Source: Taenia hydatigena (taxonomy: Eukaryota > Platyhelminthes > Cestoda > Cyclophyllidea > Taeniidae). From it: DNA of 64,000 bases. Shown one piece after another: positions 1-13,113 of the stretch (its first letter is position 1; every line of letters starts with the position of its first letter). The position numbers were made by a program, and so were the translations under genes. The stretch spans positions 9,763,899 to 9,827,898 of the forward strand of contig JADWOT020000009.1 of the NCBI GenBank assembly GCA_036345935.2. Reading direction: 5' to 3'. Below the pieces are notes generated by a model. That model had not been told where the DNA came from. It saw nothing but the letters and a program-made list of their open reading frames with translations, and searched no databases.

Positions 1-140
1 GACACATCTTCGGCTCAATCAGGTACTACTTGCATGACCTCTTGATGGAACGCACACATCCCTGTCTTTAAATGAGGTTTCAAGATGTATTAAAGGCATT
101 TCTTTCGTCGTTCTCAGTACTGATAGTCAATTCGTCACCC

Positions 141-331
141 ATGGCAAATGGTGACGCGGCATCAGCCAGCACTGCAGAGACCGCATCAGGGGGAATGGAG
201 AACGTGGAACCACTGAGGTTTCCCCAAGTCCAGGATTTGGTTGCACTTCCCGGTGGTGTTCTGTGGTCCGCGTCAGCTTTCCAGTCAGAATTAATCAGAG
301 CTACCGGTGGAAGTGTTTACTGTCAACAAAA
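141..331 (+). other. possible 5' coding exon upstream of the TPC gene
   Basis: An ATG at 141 opens a frame that reads MANGDAASASTAET and runs to a stop at 342-344. It is rich in Ala/Ser/Thr, as N-terminal tails of two-pore channels often are. The first well supported channel exon (787-865) starts with one base of a split codon, so some upstream exon or UTR must precede it. The only donors here with the right phase are weak, so the link is not shown. Confidence 0.2.
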
Positions 332-808
332 GTCACCTCCTTGAGAAGTGAACTGTACACATTTGGTCATTGTCATTATGTCGCATGCACAAAGCTACCA
401 AGACCGTGTTGTTGTTCTATGCCTCCGGCGAGGCGGGGTTCGGTGGGCCTTCTTGTGTCGTATGGTCGTCAAGTGGTTGGCGAGCTGTTGGGTGTTGTGC
501 TGGAGTGGTAGGCGACGAATGATTGTTAAAAACGCGGGGAAGTCGGCTATTGCAGTTTTTAGAAGAGTTGGTTGCTTTACAATTGAGTCACAGCACGCAT
601 CAATTTATGTTTATTTTAGGCATGTGAGAATGAGCCATTATTGATTAATGCTTTGCTATAAACGCAATACGTATAGGCGCTTTTAAACGTATAGAAGATT
701 ACTGCCATTGGGTATGTCTGTTTTATGACCAAATGAGCTTTTCGGGATTGTAATTAGAATTTTATTGCAAAAGACTGCCATTTCAGCCTTTTGTCACTGA
801 CCCATGAG

Positions 809-3800
809 ATGACCCTCAATGAATCGGTTGATAAAGCGTCTGTTTTAACTGAAAGTGCTATTCGGGTAAGAACTGCTTTGTTTAGTAAGTAATTTTCCAG
901 TACCGATCAATCTTACATGGTCTCGATCACCGGCGCATTAATGTTTATCGTGTCTACTACTCGAAGTCGTTTTCGTTTATAGCGAATGTTTGCTTGGGGA
1001 TACTTTTCATTTTACCGTTTCTTGAATGGCCTTCATCTCTCACACGTTCATCATACCTGGGAGATTCGATTGAACGGCCCGTTGTTCCGTGTGGGGTTTT
1101 AGAAGTCATTGAGACCATGTGCTTATCGGTATTTTTAGTTCGGGGCGTTTTATTGGTAAGATATCCCGACCTCAATTCCTTTACATCGTATTATCTTCTA
1201 TTAACCTTTTGACATTTAATGTTTGTAGGCGGCCTCGAATGGCCATGATTGTTAATGAATAAACTATGCTTGATTCAATAGTATGATTCCCCACCCGTAA
1301 CTTAATTTGAAATCAGATGTGTTAATTAAGCGCCACTTTTAGTAGTATGTTTTCAAATCACGGAAAATAAGCAGACGAGTTCTAATTTGGTTAAAAAAGC
1401 TATTTTGTGTTAAATCCACTCTACCTCACCCTGCCAACATTTTTTAAAATTCATTTTGCTTTTTGCGCAAAGGCTTTCTTATTCTGGAGGGAAGAATTTC
1501 TGCGAAACAAATGGCTTATCGGTCAGTTTGTGGTGCTCGCAGTCTCCTTTATTGACCTACTTGTGTCGATTTCCACGGAATGCTCCGAGGTTCGATATTC
1601 CTACTGACTTCGTCTTTACCTTTTGTTTGTAACCCCTTGTTTGGCTCTAGGTTTAATTTGAATCTGATGCGCTTATTAATTTTTTTTTGGGTTCTGCCCT
1701 AAAATTTATTTTTTATATGTTACGTTTCCATTCTATTCAGGTTATCATGGTGTAACTTTACTGAATTTTTTTTCTAAGTATCAAATTACATTTCTTAATC
1801 AGTCTTTTCAGCTCTTACATTTGCCCACATTTCTTTCTATCCATTTCAGCTATTTTGTTTTGGATGATGTTGCTATTTAATTTTTCCTACTTTTCTTATT
1901 TTTCTTCGCTTTAGTTTTACCGTATTCGGAGATTCTTTCGTCCATATTTCTTGATCTCTGGAAGTCAGATGCTGAAGAAGACTATCAAGTGCTTGTGGAA
2001 CACGCTGCCTGAACTATTGGGGTGTGTTTTATGAAATAATAAAGTCATACATGCTTTCGTAAAGTTCTATTTGCTCCCTCATTTCCCTTTGTTGTGACGA
2101 AGGGCCCTGAATATTCAGTTTTTTTTAGTTTCTTGCTCCTCTTGATGCTGTGGATTCTTAGTGCTACAGTGGTCGCAATGTGCCTCTTCTCTGGACCTCT
2201 GCGTCAGAAAGCCTATTACTCTGTGCGTTTTCTCACTCTTACCTCATATCTACTCCTTAATCGAGCTATCTGCTGCATAAATTTATGCTCATCCGTGCCA
2301 TTTTTGTTCAAATGGCGACTATCTTCAGTTGCTAGGCTTTCTAGTTCTACAACCACTCCCTTCAGTGTTTTTTTCCAGTCTTCGCGACCCAAAAACCTGA
2401 TAAAGTGGGGTCGATGAATACACTGAATTTTCCGAACTCTGTTATTGCCCTAAAACAGAAACTTGCTTCCGTGCAGGCGACAAGCCAATTTTACAAACCT
2501 GATCGAGCTGGTTTGGGCTGGCTTTATGAAACATTTTACAATCTCATCGTTCTCCTCACCACAGCCAATCATCCAGACAGTGAGTTATCTTCGAACCTGT
2601 ATTTTTTAAAATGTTTTTGAAGTCCATATCCATGTGTTAATCCAGTTTTTGAACATGGCGAGGTGTCTATTTCCATGGTGCGTATTGAGTCCAGCTGTGT
2701 CAACTGAAAGCATTTCTATTTGTAAGCACAACTTCCATTTTGAATAGCTAATACCACTCCTCCAGTATCCCTCTTCAGTGACCTCTTGAAGGCTGATTTC
2801 AAATTGCTCTGTATTTGCTCGAGCCTTTGAACTTATTCGATTCTAATTTCAAAGGCGGTTTTACAACGATCACTGAAATACCTTCTTGATCTCTTGAAGC
2901 TATTCCGTTTTTTTCCGCTGTCTGGAAATGCTTAAATGCTAATTTTTTTTCTCATGTGCTATTCCTCATAGCCTCTACACGTCGCATTTTTCGGCTCATC
3001 AAATTCACAAACACGTTACTTAGCTCTTTCCATGATCGACTGCTCAATATATATTACTTCAGCTAACATTTATTTTCTGTGCAGTTGCTTGTTAACTGTC
3101 TATTTTGACCCTTCCACTTACTAAATTACATTTGTTAAACCTGTGCTACAAAATATTAGCAACTCATCCCTAGTGCGATTAACTTTACCTCACGCCTATA
3201 TTTCAAGCGTCTTCTTTATTTGATGGCTTCAGTCATTCTCCCAAACTACAGCGAAAATCGTGCGGCTGCCTTCTTTGACATCGGCTTTCTCGCCGTGGGG
3301 ACGTATATTTTCATGAACATCTTCACTGCCATCATGTATAACCAATTTCGCGGTTACCTTCTTGTACGTTGCTAATGTTCATCGGCCATTGCTGGAAACA
3401 CGTGCAACGAGTTTTTGGTCTCATTTCATTTCGTTCCCTCCCCCTTTTAGTCCTCCGTTCACAAACGCATTTTCAGGCGACGTGTTGCCGTCCGTGCTGC
3501 ATTTGAAGTTCTCAAATCGCGGGATCCGTGAGTTGTGATTCACTTAATGCTGTCTTCAACTTGTGTCAGCGTTTCCTTCGAAAGCCTACCACAACTTATG
3601 AGCCAACGAGCATTGATGAGCTGTCGAAGCACTAGTTCCTGAGCTTCGCTTGGTGCCTGCTTAATTTGGAATTCATTAATAATTATTTGTGAATATTTTC
3701 CCTATCAGCGGCCATTTTTGGATTCTTTTGATAGCTTTATGACCTCGTTGTGCGAAATGACGGTCTGAAGTCACGAATTTAACGGAACTTCCCCACACTA

Positions 3801-6800
3801 TATTACTTTAATTAAGTACAGGTCATTGTCCAGCTTCTGTCAGATTAATTCGGTGATAAAATTGGTCAACGAATCATGATTTTTAGCCTCCAAGTTCTCC
3901 TCATTGTTCCAAGGAACCCATTGTAAGGAGGAAAGAATTCAATGCAAAACTTCATTGTACTCACTTAGAAACGTGCCCTAGTATGGTGAGGTATTAGATA
4001 AAGTATCATGAATCCGATTATACCTCCCTTTTACTTCCGCATTGTTATGAACCAAGTGCAATAGCCTGGAAGTAAAGATATTTCGTTACTGCTTTGTAGC
4101 CGAATGAAGCTGTTGAGTCCAAATGCTAATATATCCTCCACTGCATTGAGGTTTTTTATGGTTTTCAGTGTCCCGGTCGTTGAGGCGGATAAGGTATTAC
4201 AACTTTTGGAGAAGATATCCTTGCCTGCCTGGAAAAAGTCCGCAATTTCTACTGTGAGTTACAGTTCAAGTAGTCAAATATCTATTAAAGCCTGATGTTT
4301 CATCACATCAGGTGAATGGTGGCACTTACTACAAATTGTATGCTTTTAAATTCCTTTTAAAGCCCTTGCTGCTTACTTGAATGCAGGTCTTAAAAAAATT
4401 TAACGCTGAATTCTCCTGATTACTACAGTTTTCACTTATGAATGCGTCACCAAGTCGGAGGACCGAAAACGCTCCGGATTTCCAGGACTAAAACTCGAAG
4501 ACATGAATTATGGGAACTCACGTAGATCTACTTATTTTTTTTCCTCCAAGTTCTGGGAAAAGGGTCTGAAATCGCATTATTTGATACGAACTTTACATGT
4601 GATGAGAAAGGATTGGCCTGAATTAATTGCTGGAGGCGGTGTAATTCCTCTGTAGACGCTAACTGAGCCTAATAATCCAGCCTTCCTATTCTCACAGCAT
4701 CACCTCCCAATCAAGCCTAGCTATAAAGGGAACTAATTTCTCTTCCGAAGGGGTTATTACATACTTCTGAGGAATGATGGTGATTTTAGGAATCTGGAAT
4801 GCATAAATCGAACGAAAAGCGACTGATATCAGACTTTTTTGCCATATTATTCCACTTATACCCTTCTTTTCCTCATTTTATTCACATCCTATAAACTTGG
4901 CTATTGTCTATCGCACAGAGACTGATGACGCAATACGAGGGAGGTCCTGTTGACCTGAAGGAGTTCATGGACATCTTCCGCCTTCTCGATTTGTCTTCAC
5001 AGAGAACAGTGCGTTTTGCGATTTTCTTCTGGAATTATGTTGTTCACTACCGGCGGTCGTCTCATTGCCAAGCGTTTATTGCAGCCTACTCTTGTTCGGC
5101 AATTCAACAATCCCATGGCCTTGCGAATACAGTCCTTCTGCCTCTCAGACCTGTGCAGAAGGATTGAGCTCTTTATATCTCTTGCCAATGTGGCCTGCAT
5201 TATTGTACGTGTCGACTTGCCTATTTTTTGCATTAAAGTGGGGGGAGAGAAATACGTCTAATTTTTTTACTGAAATTTCCATTTAAATGCGCATTATGAA
5301 TATTCAATATTTAATGACGAAGTTGTATTTGGTCACCGTCATCTCACAGCTACTGAAAAGAGCCTCCGTGCACTGAGAACTCCAAAAAGCAGTTCAATTT
5401 CTCTCAACGTTTGAGTCTCTGAGCACCGGCATTGCGAAGTGTGTGCAGACCGTGCCGAATTCGTTTGGTTTATTTCGCAAGCCGTCGAGTAATTTTAAAT
5501 CCTACCTATCAAATTTAAGAAACGGCCCTTTGTCCCAACCATTTTCCCAATTTAACGGCTTCGTCCTCCTCAGTTTATGTGCATTCTACAAGGAAAGCAT
5601 CGGTCCATTTCATCTTCTTGCCTTTTTTTATTTGTTTCCAGCTTAGTGATTGCTTATCACCTGATAAGGGTGAAATCGTTGTTGAAATCGTTTCAAAAAT
5701 TGTGAAAACTTATGGCACGGGAGGCGATATTTTCCAAGTCTTTTTGTTACCCATTCAACCACACAATCGTAACTGAAAGCACCTTGTTGTAAGACTCGGA
5801 CTTAATCATACGCCCTTTTCCTTTCCAGTTACAACTTGTGGCCTTTGAAGACGCGGACGAACCCAGTTTTGCCTTTTTGGTACGTCTTTTTCTCATTACC
5901 CCTTAAATCGGTTATTCATAAGTTTATCGGGCGGTTCGACCACATGCTCAGTTTTATGAACTTTAAACTTCCTTCAATTTACCGATGACTCGAGGATCTG
6001 TGCACCTACAGTAGAATTAAGCCTATCCTCAACCCTCTAATTACCTTTATCCCTACAAAGACTCATGATTGCGTCATCTGCCTTCCAAATGTCAAGTTGC
6101 ACCTCCCAAACGCTATTATTGCACTTGAATTTCGGCATTGGGCTGCGTGATGGTGTTTGCCACCCTAAAATACTGCCACCTGGAAGAATTGTCCGGTTGG
6201 TTTAAACTAATTTCAAGTTTTGCTTCCAAGCTACTTCCATTGTTTGGTTCTAACGCCTGTTTAGTCGCCCAATTTGTCAGCTCTACACAAGCATTCTCGC
6301 ATTAAATCTCACTTCCCAGTTTGTTTCCTAAGCTATAGTTTGGTTCGCCACACCGTGTGAATGTTTTAGGGATACCTAGAACATCGCACATGCTTTTAAT
6401 CCACTCGCCTGCTACTACGCCGATTCCCTCTCTTGTCACATTTAGATAATCAACACGTGTTTTGCGACCCTCTACATTGTTGAAAACGGCGTGCGTCTTT
6501 GGGTTCACGGCTGGCGTAACTCACTTCTCATGCCCCTGACTCTGTTTGATGTGTTTGCCTCCACCGGCAATCTGGTATGTAGGCATTATCCATTCGCCTA
6601 CTTCACCTCCTATTTGAAATACTCCTTACGCATTTATCGTGTTAGGCACTGCGACTCTGTGAAATCGGACTCATCGCCTGTGGAACAGGGTGAGCTCTCG
6701 CTTTTCGATGCTAAGTTGTATCAGACTGCTAAGACTGACGTATCCACTTTAACTGTCGTCTATCGTAATATCACCCATAGTTGCGAATGTAATGGTGATC

Positions 6801-9800
6801 GTGCTTAAAGCAAAATGTTTGTCACTTTCAATGACAGTATCGAGGTTTATCGCAAAGCGTTCCATCGTTTACTCCCTCTTTAAATGTTCATGCTCAAGTC
6901 CCATCATAACGCGTTAGGTCTGCGGAAACATCCGAAGTAGGGCAATGGTTTCTCTTCCCTCCATCTTATTATCATAAAGGTTGACTAAGCTGTGTCTTTA
7001 TTGATGGCTAGTAGATTCCGTGTTTTGTAATTAGCTGTTTTAGTTCTTTTAAAGAGGCGGAGGTGAAATCAATTTTAAGGTGATGCAGTAGTAGTGGTAG
7101 CAGGATCAGGAGCCAATGGCATTTTAAAAAACGACAGTGATAATTACACGGTAAAATAGCGGCGAGTATTTGCGTCAGAACTGTCCTCTTTCACTTTTTC
7201 CCCTCCCGAAACCTAGCTATTTCCGATTGTTTATACTATGCCTCTATCAGGTTAGAAATTTTCACCCCATAGCTTGATGCGTAAAATTGGGGGATCCAGT
7301 TGACTACTACATAAAGCTGAGGACTCGTGCAAACTCCTCTATCGCCACGTTTCACCTCTACTTCACTGGACCAGAAATAATGTCCACCACTCCCTTCACG
7401 CTATACTTCATTGTTTATCGGAAATGTGTCACTTGGTGGTTAAAAATGCGGGAAAAGCCTGAGCTTTTAGTTTTGCACCTATTTTGTCTAACCTGTGTGT
7501 AACTGAGTAAATGACCAGCTCTCCCCTCCTTTTCCGGTTCTGCGGACAGCCGTGTGGGACCAGAGAAATGGTCGCCTTACGACTTTGGGCAGTTGGCGAA
7601 CCTGTTGGTGATTCTGCGCACCCTGTGCTTCATGCAGATCTCCAGCCTGATGACCAATGTGCTCTTCCAGATGCCCCATCACCTAGCCCCAGTGCTGGGT
7701 GTCCTCATTTCCTTCTACTATGTTTATGCCCTCCTCGGATTCTCTCTTTTCCACGGAACCATTGAACATCCCGCCAATGGATCCGCCGTGTAGGTGTTTA
7801 TCTTACTTAACAGTGTGTTCTGGGGTAATCTAGGGAATCACCACATTTGTATATCAAAGTACTGGTAGGATTCTTCGTGCGGGATGGTTTCATTATCAAT
7901 AATCACTACTCGGAGAATCTCTTTTTGGGATTCTGATGTGGATCAGGGCTGTTTACATCTGTGTAACAGTGTGACCGTTGGTATGATGTGATTCTCACAT
8001 AGGCCTTTCATTGTCCTTCAAATGGAGTTGCAGTGTGAACCTTTGACAGTTCTGGGTACATTGAAGTTTTATGTTTTTGAAGTACCACTTTATCTTTACA
8101 AAGCATCATTCTGTATCCGTTCAATAAGCTATCCCTACGGTGTCTTTTTTCGCCTTTTTTACTCACGTCATTTTCCTCCCAATGCGTTTAGACTGAAATG
8201 AGTTTAATTACAGAAGGTATCTTGAGAGTTATTTTCGAGGGACCTTTGGTAAGTCGTGCTATTCCACCTCAAATGGCCCCGGTTTTTTTGTTCCAACTTT
8301 TGGCGCCTTCGTTTTCTAACGTGATTGTTTACTTTGAGTCCTCCTTAGCAAGCTTTATCAATTTGAACTTCATCTTCAGCTTACTTACTGCAATAGTGCT
8401 TCTGGTTTTTTTTATACAGGTCGAATGAGACGTATGTTTGCGGAACTTATCAACAGCTCAACTACTGGTCAATCAACTTCGACGACTTTGCCGTGCGTTG
8501 ACCTCTGTGTTGTGTGCTTCATTAATTTGTGGTGAACATTCCTTCAACCTGTTTCCCCTCTCAGGCCAGTATATTCACCCTCTGGAGCTTGATGGTCTTG
8601 AACAACTGGCACGTAATTGTTCGTGCCTTTACCGAGAAAATTGGCAGGTAGCTTCACTTTTACCATTCTCCTCTGCTTATGCAATTCATTCCCCATACAA
8701 CTGTGTTTGGAACACTCTGACTTGCGATAACACTATCTAATTAATACCTTTTCAATCCTAAAGTTTTTGGCGGCTTCCTGTCGACGCTTTTATCTGTAAA
8801 TCATATTTGGTGCAATGCGACCTTCATTCATTCTTATTTTTTAATAATAAAGCAGATAGCCTTGTAGGTACCATACAAATTACCACAATTTAATAATAAA
8901 TAATCTCTCAGGCTTATTTAATTACATTTTTCGCACTGCTCAAAATTCCTCTCACTATTTTGCCTTCTAGATGGGTCCACGTCTACATGCTGAGCTGGTG
9001 GCTCATTGCGTCGGTTATCCTCCTCACCCTCATTACCGCCATGATAATCGAGGTCTGTCGAACCTATTAGTTGCGCACTCTATTCCTGCATTTTTTTAAA
9101 GAAAATTGTCTTACCCACTTTGTATGAGGGGTTGAAGGCGGTACTCAAACCTAGTGCTTGGATTAACAGGCCTCACGATTAGCACTTCGCCGTTCATCCA
9201 AATGCAGCGCCGATTTCATGCATTTACCACATTCCGGGTTGAAGTGATTTCTCTCAAAAGGTTTGCACAACTCCAACCGACAGAGAACACTTTTAGGTCG
9301 GATCACGTCACTTTTTAGCGGGTTGGCTGAATGATTGTCGCTTTCTGGGTTAGTCTAATCTAAGTCTACATTGAGTAACCGCTTGAATGCCGTCTGAAGG
9401 GGATTGTTTGATGTAATTTGAGGTCTTCGACCATAAATTATTTTAAATAGTTAGGGTTACAGCCAACTATAAACTTTGAAATAGGGGACGGCTTTTCTCT
9501 CTTTCGTTACAAAGTTGGCAAAAAGAATTGATAAAGAGGGAAACGGGGTGGATGGTTCTGTGCCCAAGCCTTGAGATGGTCCTCAAAGCTGACAGTTGGA
9601 ACATTTTTTGTGGGAAATAATCGTCACAGACGCACACACAATGCGGTTCTGCCTGTCTTAATTCTAACTTAATTTCACGGCATAGCAATCCAAGTCTATT
9701 GAGACAGGCTTATCATCACCTTGATCGTTTTAATTACCTTCCCACCCTTTAGCAGGGCATAGGACAGCTGTCAGAAGACTGAGAAAACTTCAAGTCTGTA

Positions 9801-10298
9801 AATAAAATGTTTATTTATTTCGTCCTCCCAATTTCGCAAAAGGGTGTTGTCTTTTTCCTACGGTCCTTTAGTCACTTAACTATGGTTGGAATCCCTCCAA
9901 ATTTTTTACATTGTGTTTGGCAGAGTTTCCTCTTCGCACGCCAACTGCATGCCAATCAAGCAGACATTTTGCAGTTGAACGAGCTTCGTCGAACCAGCGT
10001 CCATCGCCCTGCTACTGTGAGCAGATCGCGATGCTACGACGGCAACGACGACCGCGGCCGTCTTATCGATGACAATGGAGTGGAGGAGCTACTGCCAGCA
10101 TTTGAGCTCTCCTCCCATAGGCGCTCCTCGGCAACAGCAACAGGAGAAACGGCAGATGTCTTGATGACCCCGCCTTCCGCTACGATGGCCTTTAGTTTTG
10201 TTCAAATGTTTGGCGGTAGTTTTGAAGAGCCCACTAATGAGGAGTTGGTGCGTCATCTCCAACGCCACACAGAACTTGGTGTCTTGATCTCGTCCTGA
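809..10298 (+). CDS. TPCN2: two-pore calcium channel, TPC2-like
   Basis: Endolysosomal cation channel with two six-helix repeats. Exons: 787-865, 901-1155, 1473-1589, 1915-2021, 2129-2222, 2366-2579, 3233-3363, 3451-3527, 4169-4253, 4919-5008, 5085-5204, 5829-5879, 6446-6574, 7217-7250, 7564-7789, 8420-8492, 8565-8647, 8971-9052, 9924-10298. All phases agree; from the ATG at 809 the product is 799 residues (human TPC2 is about 750). Repeat I shows an S1-S2 loop ending PSSL, S4-S5 linker LKKTIKCLWNTLPELL, filter LLTTANHPD and exit QFRGYL. The following linker reads RRRVAVRAAFEVL. Repeat II shows YYVYALLGFSLF, NFDDFA, the filter-side motif LNNWHV and S6 WWLIASVILL. The short C-terminus favours TPC2 over TPC1. 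Family filters are TAN and VNN; here TAN and LNN. The 34-nt exon at 7217 and the true N-terminus are the least certain parts. An upstream exon may exist. Confidence 0.9.
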
Positions 10299-10390
10299 CT
10301 ACTTGAAAGAGGCGCTCTACCCTCTCCGAGTTTTACTACCTGATCCGCTTTCTTGAATCTCAATCACCAAATTTCTGCACTTGATTATTC

Positions 10391-10405
10391 TCCTTTTTTA
10401 CTAAG
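10391..10405 (+). promoter_or_regulatory. candidate trans-splice acceptor between TPC and hydratase genes
   Basis: A pyrimidine tract (tcctttttta) followed by ctaag lies 9 bases before the hydratase ATG and 93 bases after the TPC stop. Flatworms can resolve polycistronic transcripts by spliced-leader addition at such sites. The site itself is seen; its use is inference. Confidence 0.3.
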
Positions 10406-10408
10406 ATC

Positions 10409-10414
10409 AATAAA
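10409..10414 (+). terminator. poly(A) signal AATAAA of the TPC gene
   Basis: AATAAA lies 111 bases downstream of the TPC stop. Its last base is the A of the hydratase start codon, so the two transcription units abut. Confidence 0.5.
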
Positions 10415-12745
10415 TGAATCGGCTACCGTTTCTTCTGTTCCTGCTTTTGGCCCGTCTTAGCGTGTGCCGACAAGGTGCTCAGAATGGTGGCTTGTATAGA
10501 TGATTTCAAGGTGTCTTGTGGCCTACTTCTTTGTTTCCTGTTGGTTTTTAACAAAAAAGTAACTTCTTTGTCGGCCTTTATGCGGTTTGAATTCAGTTTA
10601 TTTGTTACCCTGCGTTTATTCTTTAATTTATTACTCTCAATGCTTCTCTATTTGAACTTACATTCACCATCAGGTGGAGCGGCATTGACGGGTTTTTGGA
10701 AGACTCAAGTTAAGCCATGCTCTGTGTTTGACAGAAGGGAGCAAGCACGAGGATTGCCGTATAAAACTGCGTTTGAAAGGAGTGAATATCTTGTGGCAGT
10801 GGGGGCAAAGGACCTTTCGAAAGTCATAACGAATCTCATACCGAATCGCTTTTTTCGTGCGCCGTAGGCAATACTACGGATCGTTCGGGGAGTCTCACAA
10901 ACCGGACTGCGGTTTATTTCAGCATCGACACAGTCCAGAGGGCTGAAGGTGTCTCGCAGAGGCTTTGACCTTCAAGTAGGCCTCGTGGAACTCGACCGCC
11001 CCGACGCCTTCAACGCTCTCTGCCCTGAGTTGGTGAAGGAGTTAGCTTCCGCGGTGAAGCAACTGGATGCCGACTCCTCGATTCGTTGTCTCGTCATCAC
11101 CGGCTCTAAAAGAGTCTTCTCGGGTAATGCAGACACTGATTTGTTTTTCCAGATTTTTCTTGCATTTTAGGCTCATAACTATCTTTTCAGCGCTAGTAGG
11201 TAATTGAAGGCGGTATCCTCTTCAAATTTAAAACCTTTTTGCGCAGTTTTTTCCTGTGTCATTTTCTTTTCCAGTTTACTACTAGAATAGTAGATCAGGA
11301 AACATGCTCCTCACGGTTACAACAAAAAATGAGCTGTCCTTGTTTAAGTAAGCTCGCCAGACTCCCGTCTCCTCTGTACAATCTTGTAATCAACCCATTT
11401 CTGCCAACCAACTTTCTTCGTTCTTGTCCATTTTCGGAGTGCAGCTTTGCATTTCTGATCCCACCTTTATTCACTACTATTGCTGTTTTCAAAGCAAACA
11501 ATAGTTCTTAGATTAGGTTGATTTTCTTAACGACTTCTTGCCAAGCAGTCGGTGCTGACGTGAAACACCTGAACGATCTGCGGAAGCCGGAGGCGATGCA
11601 AAGGTGGGGGGCACTAGGGTCGGTGGAGAAGCCCACAATTGCAGCGGTGAATGGTGCCGCATTGGGCGGTGGTTGCGAGCTTGCGATGATGTGCGATGTA
11701 ATATACGCGGGTGAGCGGGCACGGTTCGGGCATCCAGAAGTTGGACTTGCCCTCTTACCTGGAGCCGGTGGTACACAGCGTCTCGTCCGCGCTGTTGGCA
11801 AGTCGCGCGCTATGGAAATGGTCCTTTCGGGTGAGCTGCAATGAATTGCCTCTCCGCCTCCTTCCTCCCCTTCTCCATCCACCTTCCTTTATCACTTGCC
11901 TGTAGGCAAAGCTATCTCAGCGAAAGAGGCAGCCGCCTTCGGATTGGTGAGTTGTGTGTATCCAGTGGACGAGGTGGTGGACAGAGCAGTCGCCTTGGCT
12001 GAACGTATCTCGGCCCACTCTCTGGTCGCTCTGCGGGCTATAAAGAGGGCCATCAACGCTGGTGAGTATTAACTTTCTTATTTCCTGATTAAATGCATGC
12101 CTGTCAGTCACTAATTTCTCTCTATTACCTCATCGAGCTTCTTGGTGAGCATTTGTATTGGAAGAGGATAAATTATTCGATCGTAACGATTGTTAAAGAT
12201 TTTTTTTTGAGTGACTTACCTATTCATTACCACTTGTCCGTTCCATTTTAATCATTTGCTCCTATTTAGCTTATCAACTGCCCCTTGACGAGGGCTTGAA
12301 GGTGGAACGAGAAATGTTCCTTTCTACACTATCTTCAGTAAGTAGAGTATCGGTTGTATTCACAATGACTTCTAACAAACTCTCAAGGCACATTTGCAGC
12401 TACCCAGTAGGGCTAATAGCGAAATTCTCGGTCAAAACGTTTAACCAGGTTTCATGTATTTTAAAATGTTAGACATAATGCGAGGAGCTACAGAGTCATT
12501 AGCTGTTCCAGAACCAATTCAAAGCAATTGCCTAGAGAGTTCTCACTCTTCGAGGTACACAATAGCCATCGTCAGCCTTCTATCGCTGTGTCAGTAACAC
12601 CTATTCATATATTAGTTAGCGCTGATGGTCTTTTGTGACATTGAATTCTCTGGTGCTTACTTCTTCCTTCTTGTTTTAGAATGATTGTAGAGAGGGGATT
12701 TCGGCACATATTGAGAAAAGAAAACCAAAATTTATCGACAACTGA
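10414..12745 (+). CDS. ECHS1: enoyl-CoA hydratase, mitochondrial (short chain)
   Basis: Hydrates 2-trans-enoyl-CoA in mitochondrial beta-oxidation. Exons: 10414-10474, 10923-11123, 11549-11830, 11906-12061, 12270-12337, 12680-12745, all in phase, giving 277 residues (human ECHS1 is 290). The N-terminus [20 protein letters not shown] has Arg, Leu and no acidic residues, as expected of a mitochondrial leader. Crotonase motifs are intact: [10 protein letters not shown] near residue 40, GADVKHL (CoA and oxyanion region, 89-95), [11 protein letters not shown] (127-137) and FGHPEVGL. The two catalytic glutamates fall at about 131 and 151, 20 residues apart as in the rat and human enzymes. The C-terminus IEKRKPKF matches the family's final helix. 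The start is chosen because its exon joins exon 2 in phase; its donor (gtgctc) is weak. The gene sits 115 bases after the TPC stop. Confidence 0.92.
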
Positions 12746-12820
12746 GATGCAGTGTTAAGAAAGAGAAGTAAAGTTGTAAAACTTTGTTTGTTCTGACTAC
12801 CGGTTTCGGCTTCGGTCACT

Positions 12821-12890
12821 GAGGTGGCCATATTGCCCTGGCCGCGTGGACCAGCCTCCGAGCCGTGCCAGCAGCCTCACCTTCTCTGTC
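12821..12890 (+). repeat. dispersed repeat fragment, copy A
   Basis: Seventy bases from gaggtggcca to cttctctgtc match 19442-19510 along the whole length. Nearly all differences are transitions. It does not code for anything recognisable and probably comes from an old retroelement or SINE-like family. Confidence 0.6.
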
Positions 12891-13080
12891 AATTTTAACA
12901 TCTATATTCTGCCCTAGTATTGTGTCACTTTCATTTTGTTTACATGTGGCTTTAAGGACTTGTCTGCAAAAGTACGAAGGAAAGCCGATGCATTTCGATC
13001 GTCAGAAATAAATTTAGCACCCCGGGTCTCGTCTGGACTCAAAGAACTGCAATGAACGTACGCTAATTATTCCAGAAGGG

Positions 13081-13082
<2 letters not shown>

Positions 13083-13113
<31 letters not shown>
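13083..13113 (+). repeat. poly-G homopolymer, 31 bases
   Basis: An uninterrupted run of 31 G. It could form a G-quadruplex, or it could be an assembly or polymerase artefact; run length is unreliable in most sequencing chemistries. Confidence 0.9.

Noticed and set aside
10475..10867. 130-codon plus-strand frame between TPC and hydratase
   Set aside because: It lies in hydratase intron 1, is rich in Phe/Leu as AT-rich introns are, and does not join exon 2 in phase.
11508..11882. 124-codon and 87-codon minus-strand frames
   Set aside because: They are opposite hydratase exon 3 (11549-11830), which carries the intact active-site motifs.
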